From positions 1-9,298 of the forward strand of contig JANRJF010000432.1 of NCBI GenBank assembly GCA_033764095.1: 9,298 bases of DNA, in the 5' to 3' direction. The position numbers were made by a program, and so were the translations under genes. The notes under the pieces are model-generated. The model saw only the letters and a program-made list of their open reading frames with translations, was not told the origin of the DNA and made no database searches. The DNA is from JBDTMT01 sp033764095. GTDB taxonomy: Bacteria > Desulfobacterota > Binatia > HRBIN30 > CADEER01. Below are positions 1 through 7,028 of this stretch, one piece after another (the stretch's first letter is position 1; each line of letters starts with the position of its first letter).

Positions 1-594
1 TACAACGAGATGTACCCGATGCCGCCGATGCCCGCCGGCGTCGAGGACGGCATCCGGCGCGGGCTCTACAAGCTCGCGCCGGCCACCCAAGCGGGCGACC
101 GCCCGCGCGTTCACCTGTTCGGCAGCGGGGCCATCCTGCGCGAGGCCATGGCGGCGCAGGCACTGCTCGCCGAGCGCGGCGTCGCCGCCGAGGTGTGGAG
201 CGTGACCAGCTACAGCGAGCTGCGCCGCGACGCGCTCGCCTGCGAGCGCTGGAACCGCCTGCATCCGGGCGCGGCGCCGCGCCAGTCTTACGTCGCGCAG
301 CAGCTCGCCGCCGAACCGTGGCCGATCATCGCCGCGACCGACTACCTGAAGGCCGTGCCCGACCAGATCGGACGCTTCGTGCCCGCCGGCCTGGTGCCGC
401 TCGGTACCGACGGCTTCGGCCGCAGCGACACGCGCGACGCGCTGCGGCGCCACTTCGAGATCGACGCGGCGTCGAGCGCCGTCGCCGCGCTGGCCGAGCT
501 GGCGCGCCGCGGCGCGCTCCCCGCCGAACAGGTGGCGGCGGCGCTCGCCGAGCTCGGCGTCGACGCCGAGGCGGAGGACCCCGCCCGCCTGTGA
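1..594 (+). CDS. aceE: Pyruvate dehydrogenase E1 component, homodimeric type, C-terminal part (partial at the left edge)
   Basis: This is the C-terminal 197 residues of the thiamine-diphosphate-dependent E1 subunit that decarboxylates pyruvate and passes the acetyl group to the E2 lipoyl domain in the cytosolic pyruvate dehydrogenase complex. The reading frame is open from base 1 and ends in TGA. Recognition rests on a continuous match to the end of E. coli-type AceE: YPMPPMPAGVEDGIRRGLYK, an LFGSGAILRE segment, VWSVTSYSELRRD, CERWNRLHP, ATDYLK, and LGTDGFGRSDTRDALRRHFE near the end. This is the transketolase-C-like domain; the ThDP-binding and catalytic N-terminal parts lie outside the window. 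The true start is upstream, so the first ATG at 10 is internal. No E2 gene (aceF) follows; the next gene is an acetyltransferase 71 nt away on the same strand. Identification is very secure. Confidence 0.96.
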   Translation, partial: YNEMYPMPPMPAGVEDGIRRGLYKLAPATQAGDRPRVHLFGSGAILREAMAAQALLAERGVAAEVWSVTSYSELRRDALACERWNRLHPGAAPRQSYVAQQLAAEPWPIIAATDYLKAVPDQIGRFVPAGLVPLGTDGFGRSDTRDALRRHFEIDAASSAVAALAELARRGALPAEQVAAALAELGVDAEAEDPARL

Positions 595-610
595 GGACGG
601 CCGTGTAATC

Positions 611-640
611 GGCGCCGCGCGCCCGCCGTTGCGCGGCGCC
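611..640 (+). terminator. GC-rich stem-loop after aceE (possible terminator)
   Basis: A perfect 10-bp inverted repeat, GGCGCCGCGC / GCGCGGCGCC, with a 10-nt loop begins 16 nt after the aceE stop. The position suits a transcription terminator or 3'-end stabilising hairpin. No U-tract follows (CCGCGTCTCG), so it is not a canonical intrinsic terminator, and read-through into the acetyltransferase gene is possible. Confidence 0.4.
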
Positions 641-665
641 CCGCGTCTCGACGATGGTGGCCAGC

Positions 666-1247
666 ATGTGGATCCAACCGGTCACCCTGGAAGGCCGCTT
701 CGTCCGTCTCGAGCCGCTCAGTGCCGCGCACGCGCGGCCGCTGTGGGCGGTGAGCAGCGATCAGGAGATCTATCGCTTCAAACCGTACGTCATGCGCAGC
801 GAGGACGACATGCGCCGCTTCATCGCGCGCGCCGAGCGCAACCTTGCGAGCGGCGAAGGGCTCGGCTTCGCCACCATCGACCGCGCCAGCGGTGAGCCGG
901 TGGGATCGAGCAGCTACTTCGCCTCCGACGCGCAGCATCGCCGCGTCGAGGTCGGCGGCACCTGGGTGATCCCGGCGCGCCAGCGCACGCCGATCAACAC
1001 CGAAGCCAAGCTGCTCATGTTGCGGCACGCGTTCGAGGTGCTCGGCTGCCTGCGCGTCGAGTTCAAGACCGACAAGCTGAACGTCAAATCGCGGCGCGCC
1101 CTGGAACGCATTGGCGCGGTCGAGGAAGGCGTCTTCCGCAACCACATGCTGATGCCGGACGGACGCATCCGCGACAGCGTCTACTTCAGCATCATCGCCA
1201 GCGAATGGCCGGCGGTGGAAGAGAAACTGCTCGGCTTCCTCCAGTAG
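666..1247 (+). CDS. GNAT family N-acetyltransferase (RimJ/RimL-like)
   Basis: A 193-residue GNAT-fold enzyme that should transfer acetyl from acetyl-CoA to an amine; the acceptor is unknown. It starts with MWIQPVTLEGRFVRLEPLS, the N-terminal beta strand typical of the RimJ/RimL-like (Acetyltransf_3) branch. Residues 63-105 hold the central strands (GLGFATID, GEPVGSSSYF, VGGTWVIP). The acetyl-CoA-binding region follows as RQRTPINTEAKLLMLRHAFE (105-124), then CLRVEFKTDKLNVKSRRALE (128-147) and RIGAVEEG. The C-terminal strands are DGRIRDSVYFSI. ATG 666 is preferred over in-frame ATG 654 because GGTGG lies 5 nt upstream of it and the family usually begins at MWI; 654 would add four residues (MVAS). 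The stop codon TAG is the first three bases of a 26-bp palindrome. It is convergent with the Bat operon. The family is sure; the substrate is not. Protein N-terminal acetylation or small-amine detoxification are both possible. Confidence 0.9.
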   Translation: MWIQPVTLEGRFVRLEPLSAAHARPLWAVSSDQEIYRFKPYVMRSEDDMRRFIARAERNLASGEGLGFATIDRASGEPVGSSSYFASDAQHRRVEVGGTWVIPARQRTPINTEAKLLMLRHAFEVLGCLRVEFKTDKLNVKSRRALERIGAVEEGVFRNHMLMPDGRIRDSVYFSIIASEWPAVEEKLLGFLQ

Positions 1248-1270
1248 GGGCGCGCCGCGGCGCGCCCCTA
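1245..1270. terminator. 26-bp perfect palindrome overlapping the GNAT stop codon; candidate bidirectional terminator or REP-like element
   Basis: The half-site TAGGGGCGCGCCG is followed directly by its exact reverse complement, so the whole 26-bp segment is self-complementary. As RNA it can form a stem of about 11 bp with a 4-nt loop on either strand. The first three bases are the acetyltransferase stop codon. It lies in the 108-bp space between convergent genes, where a bidirectional terminator is expected. There is no T-tract on either side (TCTGCGG on the right), so a REP-like repeat is an alternative reading. Confidence 0.55.
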
Positions 1271-1302
1271 TCTGCGGAAATATCCCCGTCGATCGTGGGC
1301 CC

Positions 1303-1322
1303 GGGCGGACCAAGGCCCGCCC
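1303..1322 (-). terminator. Stem-loop downstream of the Bat operon, candidate terminator
   Basis: Read on the minus strand, the direction of the Bat operon, the RNA is GGGCGGGC-CUUG-GUCCGCCC: an 8-bp stem including one G·U pair, capped by a CUUG tetraloop. It begins 33 nt after the last operon stop. On the plus strand the G·U becomes an A/C mismatch, so the structure favours the Bat transcript. No U-run follows. It shares the terminal 8-mer CGCCCCTA (1318-1325) with the neighbouring palindrome (1263-1270), which suggests related elements. Confidence 0.42.
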
Positions 1323-1355
1323 CTACGGCCGATTGCGATCGCGCAGACCACTGCG

Positions 1356-3881
1356 TCAGTCGACGGGCTCGACCGCGGCCGCCGGGATCCAGCCGCGCCG
1401 GCCATCGGCACGGCGCACCTGCAGCCAGTCCTCGCGCCCCTGGATCACGCCGAGCGGCGTGCCGGCGGTGACGGCGAAGTGCTCGGTGCCGTTCGGCGAG
1501 GGCTCGAAGCGCGCCGGCGTGTCACCGGCGGCGATCACCACCACCGCCTCGCGCACGTCCAGCTCGAGGACACGCGCCGCCCAGCTCGTGACCAGCAGCG
1601 CCGTGACCACGCCGAGCGCCAGCGCGGCGCGGCCCAACGCCAGTTTCGCGCCCGTTCCACCGACCCAGAGGCGCAGCGCGAGCAACGCCCACAGGCCCCA
1701 CCAGGCGAGCGTCGCCGCCACCGCCAACCCGCCGCCGGTGAACGAGGCGGCGAAGGGAGCGGCGACGCGCAGCCACAACGGCGGCGGCGGCACGTCGATG
1801 CGCGCCTGTTCGCGGGCAAAGGCGAGGTTCGCCCCGACGTCGGGATCGCGCGGCAGGCGGCGCGCGGCGCGCGTATAGGCGGCAATGGCGCGGCCGACAT
1901 CGCCCTGCTTCATCCACGCGTTACCCAGGTTGAACTCCAGGGCACCGCTGCTCAGCCCCTGGCGGCGCACCGCCTCGTACGCCTGCACGGCGTCGGCGTA
2001 GCGGCCATCGGCGTAGGCCTGGTTGCCCTGGAAGAAGCTGGCCTGCGGCGGCGGCGCCTCGGCGCGCGCCGGCGACAACACCGCCAGCGCCAGCAGCGCC
2101 AGCCCCAGGGCGACGCTGCCCAACTGGCGCTCGAGGCTGCGGGCGCGCTCGAGGCCGTCGACGATTGCGCCGGCCAGCGCCAGCGCCTCACGCCGCTCGC
2201 CAGCATCGTGGCGCGGGGCGTAGCGGGCACGCTCGCTCAGCTCGAGGAACTGCGCGACGCGCTGGCGCAGCTCGGTCTCGATCCCGGCCGCCTCCAGACG
2301 GGTCAGGACGCGGGCGTGCTCGATGGCGCCGGGCGGCAGTCCGAGCTTGGCCGCCAGGTACGCGGACATCGCGCCCGAGATGCGATCGAGGCCTAGCGCG
2401 TCATCCGGCGACACCGCGGCGAGCGCCTGCCGCGCCTCGCGACCAGCCGCACGGAAGCGCAACAGGCGCGGATCGGCGGCCAGCCGATCGCGGCGGCGGA
2501 CGAACTGGCGCGCCCCGGCCCAGCCCAACACCGGCGGCAGCCACAGCAGCAACAGCCAGCCAAGGCCGTGACCGCCGCTGCTGCGCGGCGCGAAATCGCC
2601 CGGCGTGTCCTTGATGAAGACGATGTCGCGCCCGAGCGCCGCCGGCGCCTGCGGCGTCGGCGCGGCGGCGGGCGCCGCGTCGACCACCTGTCCCTGCGCC
2701 GCCGCCGACGCGCGCACCTCGATCGGAATCGGACCACGCACGATCGAACGGTAGGCGTGTGCGGCGGGATCGAAATAGCTGAACGACACCGCCGGGATCT
2801 CGCGCGCCGCGGGCGACTTGGGGATCAGCACCTGCTCGTAGACGCGACGCACCGGGCTGTCCTCACCCTTCACCGGCTGCGGATCGTAGCGCCGGAAGGC
2901 GTCGCCGACCGGCACCGCGGGCGGCGACAGAGCCGTCAGGTTGCCGTTGCCGGCCAGCGTCATGCGCAGCGTGATCGGGTCCCCGGCGTCGAGCTGCGTC
3001 GGCTTGGCGTCGAGGTCGAAGGTGAACTGGCCGACCGCACCGGTGAAGTCCGCCGGGCGGCCCGCTTCGGGCAGCGCCAGGACGGTGAGCGGCACCGGCT
3101 CCGACTGCACCTGGACCGGCTTCGTTTCGCCGCCGAAGAACTGATCGAAGAACGGATCGCCGCCGCGCCGGTTGGCGATCACACCGACCTGCATGCTGCC
3201 GTGCAGCTCGGTCTGCCCGGGCTGCAGCATGGTCATCGTCGTGTGCAGGCGCACGGCGGTATAGCGCCGCCCGTCGAGCACCTCGCTGCCCTGGTCGGGC
3301 TGGTCGAACTTCTCCACCGTCAGCCCATCGGCGGTGATGACCGGGAACTGCAGGTCGCGGACGTTCAGATTGCCGACGTAGAGCGTGACGTCGAGCGGGA
3401 TGCGCTGGCCGACGTAGAGCTCGGTCGTCGCCGGCTTGACCACCAGCTTGATCTGGTCGCCCGCCACCGCAGCGGCACTGGGCCGCGTGCCGGCCGCGCG
3501 CACGCGCACCGTGATCGGCGCGCTCTCATATCGCTTGCCGTCATAGACGACGCCGAACGGGCCGAGCGTGAACTGCCCCTCGCGCTCGGCGATCAGGCGG
3601 TAGCGATGGCCGACGCTCTGCGTGACGTGGCCATTGACCATCGACACCTGCGTCGACGGGCCGAGATAATCCGCGCGGAAGTCGTCGAGCTCGACCGTCG
3701 GCACCGGCACGTTCTGCGCGCCGTCCACCTGGATGGTGAGCGCGAACGGTTCGCCGACCGCCACCTCGTTGTTCTGCACGCTGGCGCTGACGCGAATCGG
3801 ATCCGCCGCGCGGACGACGGACACGCCCGCAAGCAGCGCGACGAGGAACAGCACCACGCGTGCGATGCGCGCCTGCCTCAC
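1356..3881 (-). CDS. batD: BatD-BatE fusion: BatD Ig-like domains, TPR repeats and SH3-like C-terminus
   Basis: An 841-residue membrane protein, last gene of the Bat operon. Residues 1-25 are a Sec signal peptide ending VVRA|ADP. Residues 27-430 are the periplasmic BatD part (PF13584-type) with repeated Ig-like modules and family-typical segments PFFDQFFGG (243-251), RPADFTGAVGQF (275-286) and DAGDPITLRMTLAGNGNL (298-315). A membrane helix (about 439-457) and an RRRDR stop lead to a cytosolic helical domain (about 462-585). A second signal-like helix (589-606, ending SPARA|EAP) precedes two TPRs (about 614-690, with FFQGNQAYADGRYADAVQAYE and FNLGNAWMKQGDVGRAIAAY). Then come membrane helices (about 704-739, 748-771) and an SH3-like domain (about 778-841, with REDWLQVR and RRGWIPAAAVEPV). 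The latter half is the architecture of BatE. The start is GTG with AGGA just upstream; GTGA overlaps the batBC stop by 4 nt. No ATG/GTG lies near the junction to allow a separate BatE start. Role: probable periplasmic scaffold of the Bat complex, by inference. Confidence 0.9.
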   Translation of the reverse strand: MRQARIARVVLFLVALLAGVSVVRAADPIRVSASVQNNEVAVGEPFALTIQVDGAQNVPVPTVELDDFRADYLGPSTQVSMVNGHVTQSVGHRYRLIAEREGQFTLGPFGVVYDGKRYESAPITVRVRAAGTRPSAAAVAGDQIKLVVKPATTELYVGQRIPLDVTLYVGNLNVRDLQFPVITADGLTVEKFDQPDQGSEVLDGRRYTAVRLHTTMTMLQPGQTELHGSMQVGVIANRRGGDPFFDQFFGGETKPVQVQSEPVPLTVLALPEAGRPADFTGAVGQFTFDLDAKPTQLDAGDPITLRMTLAGNGNLTALSPPAVPVGDAFRRYDPQPVKGEDSPVRRVYEQVLIPKSPAAREIPAVSFSYFDPAAHAYRSIVRGPIPIEVRASAAAQGQVVDAAPAAAPTPQAPAALGRDIVFIKDTPGDFAPRSSGGHGLGWLLLLWLPPVLGWAGARQFVRRRDRLAADPRLLRFRAAGREARQALAAVSPDDALGLDRISGAMSAYLAAKLGLPPGAIEHARVLTRLEAAGIETELRQRVAQFLELSERARYAPRHDAGERREALALAGAIVDGLERARSLERQLGSVALGLALLALAVLSPARAEAPPPQASFFQGNQAYADGRYADAVQAYEAVRRQGLSSGALEFNLGNAWMKQGDVGRAIAAYTRAARRLPRDPDVGANLAFAREQARIDVPPPPLWLRVAAPFAASFTGGGLAVAATLAWWGLWALLALRLWVGGTGAKLALGRAALALGVVTALLVTSWAARVLELDVREAVVVIAAGDTPARFEPSPNGTEHFAVTAGTPLGVIQGREDWLQVRRADGRRGWIPAAAVEPVD

Positions 3882-5917
3882 CAGTCCTGCCCCGCTTCGC
3901 CGACGGCCGCCGCGGCGGCGGGCCGCTTGATGTCTTCCGGGCCGAGCTCCTCGCCGCGCGCCGTATCGAGCACCGCCTGCGCCGCCTGCTGCTCGGGCGT
4001 GTCGCTGGTCTCGCCGTCCACCGTCGTGCCGCCGCCGCCGCTCGGTTGCCCAGGCTCGTCGGTCGCGTCGCCCTGCATCTGCTGCGGCTGGTGCGCCGCC
4101 GCGTCCTTCTGCGGCTCGGGCTGCGCGGCCTGCTGCTCCTGTTGCTGCTCGTCGCCGGCTGGTTGCTCCTCTCCCGCTTGCGGCTCGGGTTGCTGCTGCT
4201 GTTGGTCCTGCTCGCCGCTGGCCTGCTGCTGCTCTTGTTGCTCGCCGGGCTGCTGCTCCTGCTGCTGCTGTTCGCCCGCCTGTTGCTGGTCCTGCTGCTG
4301 TTGATCCTGTTCACCCTGCTGCTGGTCCTGCTGGTCTTGCTGTTGTTGCTGATCCTGCTGCTGTTGCTGGTCCTGCTGCTGCTCGTCCTGCTTCTGTTTC
4401 TGTTCCTCTTCCTTCTTCTTCTCGTCTTCGAGCTTCTTCTGCAGCTCGGCGATGCGGCGGGTGACGAACTCGTGGTTGAACTTGGCGTCGCCGTCCTTCG
4501 GGTCGGCGACCATGGCGCGTTTGTAGTCGACCAGCGCCTGCTGCCAGCTGGCGATCGCCTGCTGCGGCGCGCTGCCCTCCTGATCCACGCCGAGGCGGTA
4601 GTGGACGTTGCCCATGTTGTAGGTCGCGCGCGCGGTCCAGGTCGGGTCGCCGCTCGCCGCCAGCTTGCTCAGCGTCGTCAGCGCCTCGTCGTACTTGCCC
4701 TGCTTGTAGAGCGCGGTGGCGAGGTTGAACTGCAGCGTCGGCGAGCCCGGCGCGTCGAGCAGGCCCTCGCCGTATTTGCTCGCCGCCTCGTCGTACTTGC
4801 CGCTGGCATAGAGTTGATTGCCCTCGGCGGCGCGGTCGCCGGGTGGATCGAGGAAACCGAACAGCGCCGGCAGGCAGAGGGCGATGGTCGCGGTGGCCGC
4901 GCCGCGCCGCCAGGCCGCTGCACGCCGTACGGCGCCACGCCGCAGCGGAATCAGCCACTCGACCGCCAGCAGCACGATGGCGGCGGCGAGCGGCAGCTGG
5001 AAGCGCTCGTCGTAGCGGCGTTGCAGCGCGCTCGCCACCTCGCGCCGCTCCATCTTGGCGATGTGCTCGCTGAACACCTGGTCGAGGCCGAGGCTGGGTC
5101 CGAGCCCCTGTACGTAGGCGCCGCCGGTGTCGAGCGCGATCTGCTTGAGCGGTTCGGCGTCGAGCCGCGATTTCACCACCTGGCCGCGGCGGTCCTTGAC
5201 GAAGCCGCCGTTGCCGTCGGGGATCAGCTCGCCGTCCGGCGTGCCGATGCCGACGGTGAAGATCTTCACCCCCATCTCGTTGGCACGCTGCACGGCGGCC
5301 TTGACGTCGCCCTCGTGATCCTCGCCGTCGGTGATCAGGATCAGCGCCTCGTACTTGCCCTGGCGCGCCTCGAACCCCTCCAGGCTGGTGTCGATGGCGC
5401 GCGCCAGGGCCGTGCCGCCGCGCGGGATGATCCCCACCTCGATGCTGCGCAACGAGCGCTCGAACGCGGCGTAGTCGACGGTCAGCGGACTCTCGAGGAA
5501 CGCGGTGCCGGCGAACGCGACCAACCCGATGCGATCGCCCTGCAGCAGTGGCAGCAGGTCGAGGATCGCCAGCTTGGCACGCTCCAGTCGATCCGGCTTC
5601 ACGTCGGTCGCCAGCATGCTGCGCGAGGTGTCGAGCGCGACGATCAGATCGATGCCCTCGCGCTTCACCTGCTGCCACCGGAAGCCCCACTTCGGACCGG
5701 CGAGCGCGATGACGATCAGCGCCAGCGCCGCGACGCGCAGCCCGGTGCGCCAGAGCGGCCGCCGCCCGTCGAGCCCCGGCGTCAGCCGCTCGATCACCGT
5801 CGCGTCGGCGAACGCCGCCAGCGCCGCACTGCGCCGCCGCAGCAGCACGACCAGCAGCGCACCCACGCCGAACACGGCGATCAACAGCCAGAGATAGAGG
5901 GGATCACGCCACAACAT
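3878..5917 (-). CDS. batB: BatB-BatC fusion: membrane-anchored VWA protein with TPRs and Gln-rich tail
   Basis: A 679-residue inner-membrane protein. Helices at about 7-27 and 57-74 flank a basic loop. The von Willebrand A domain (about 88-285) has an intact MIDAS: DTSRS (96-100), T169 in PRGGTAL and D197 in LITDGED, so it should bind a divalent metal and a ligand. A third helix (307-325) follows, then a strongly basic stretch (RRGAVRRAAAWRRG, 326-339), a fourth signal-like helix (about 340-356), TPRs (about 363-475: GNQLYASGKYDEAASKY, FNLATALYKQGKYDEAL, TYNMGNVHYRLG), a charged coiled coil (about 485-510) and a Gln/Glu/Asp-rich tail to about 615. Basic residues flanking helices place both VWA and TPR domains in the periplasm. 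BatB is usually about 330 residues; the second half corresponds to BatC. The ATG start has no clear Shine-Dalgarno and sits just downstream of an inverted repeat. The stop overlaps the next gene (GTGA). VWA plus TPR suggests client or partner binding within the Bat complex. Confidence 0.93.
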   Translation of the reverse strand: MLWRDPLYLWLLIAVFGVGALLVVLLRRRSAALAAFADATVIERLTPGLDGRRPLWRTGLRVAALALIVIALAGPKWGFRWQQVKREGIDLIVALDTSRSMLATDVKPDRLERAKLAILDLLPLLQGDRIGLVAFAGTAFLESPLTVDYAAFERSLRSIEVGIIPRGGTALARAIDTSLEGFEARQGKYEALILITDGEDHEGDVKAAVQRANEMGVKIFTVGIGTPDGELIPDGNGGFVKDRRGQVVKSRLDAEPLKQIALDTGGAYVQGLGPSLGLDQVFSEHIAKMERREVASALQRRYDERFQLPLAAAIVLLAVEWLIPLRRGAVRRAAAWRRGAATATIALCLPALFGFLDPPGDRAAEGNQLYASGKYDEAASKYGEGLLDAPGSPTLQFNLATALYKQGKYDEALTTLSKLAASGDPTWTARATYNMGNVHYRLGVDQEGSAPQQAIASWQQALVDYKRAMVADPKDGDAKFNHEFVTRRIAELQKKLEDEKKKEEEQKQKQDEQQQDQQQQQDQQQQQDQQDQQQGEQDQQQQDQQQAGEQQQQEQQPGEQQEQQQASGEQDQQQQQPEPQAGEEQPAGDEQQQEQQAAQPEPQKDAAAHQPQQMQGDATDEPGQPSGGGGTTVDGETSDTPEQQAAQAVLDTARGEELGPEDIKRPAAAAAVGEAGQDW
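4075..4430 (-). repeat. Gln-rich tandem repeat coding tract in batBC
   Basis: This stretch encodes residues about 497-614 of the BatB-BatC fusion and is dominated by Q with interspersed D, E, G and P. The first part runs in QQQQQD-like units (about 511-546), later turning into QQQ/GEQ/PEP variants. CAG and CAA codons are mixed, so the protein pattern is more regular than the DNA, though slippage-prone CAG runs are present. It is predicted to be disordered and periplasmic, following a KKKEEEQKQKQDE coiled coil. Similar Q-rich tails are common in TPR-bearing VWA proteins. Confidence 0.9.
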
Positions 5918-5924
5918 GAGAGTC

Positions 5925-6028
5925 AGCGATGAGCGATGAGTGAAGAGCGATGCGGAGAGCGCGACGCGTGATGCGCGGTCACCGGCGATGCGTCTGCTCT
6001 CATTGCTCGTTGCTCATCGCTCATCGCC
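5925..6028. repeat. Imperfect inverted repeat in the batA-batBC gap
   Basis: The left arm is 5925-5952 and the right arm is 6001-6028, separated by 48 nt; 23 of 28 positions pair. The core GCGATGAGCGATGAG (5926-5940) is perfectly matched by CTCATCGCTCATCGC (6013-6027). The arms are built from tandem GCGATGA heptamers. The element fills most of the 118-nt gap after batA and ends 7 nt before the batBC start in the direction of transcription, so the operon mRNA could fold into a long hairpin there. A sister element lies at 8877-8940. No promoter is evident within it. Confidence 0.8.
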
Positions 6029-6035
6029 CCCCTCC

Positions 6036-7014
<979 letters not shown>

Positions 7015-7028
<14 letters not shown>

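Noticed and set aside
342..1313. 323-residue minus-strand open frame across the aceE end and the acetyltransferase gene.
   Set aside because: Both plus-strand genes match known families across this span, so the minus frame is a GC-driven shadow.
2061..2170. Separate BatE gene starting inside the long batDE frame.
   Set aside because: No ATG or GTG occurs in frame near the signal-like segment (the candidate Val codons are GTC), and the frame is continuous.
2568..4304. 578-residue plus-strand open frame antisense to batDE.
   Set aside because: Composition is Arg/His/Asp-rich with a Cys/Ser-rich end, typical of a shadow frame in high-GC DNA; the minus strand has clear BatD and TPR domains over the same bases.
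4277..4392. CTG/CAG-rich stretch considered as a non-coding microsatellite or CRISPR-like array.
   Set aside because: It is in frame within batBC, units are 3-18 nt with no spacers, and the encoded pattern is a regular Q/D tail.
3860..5932. 690-residue plus-strand open frame with long Leu runs resembling a multi-pass membrane protein.
   Set aside because: It is the antisense shadow of batBC. The Leu runs are the complement of CAG/CAA codons in the Gln tail, and the rest is Arg/Ala-rich without family resemblance.
5918..6035. Promoter for batBC in the gap.
   Set aside because: No convincing -35/-10 pair is visible in the minus orientation; the gap is taken up by the inverted repeat.
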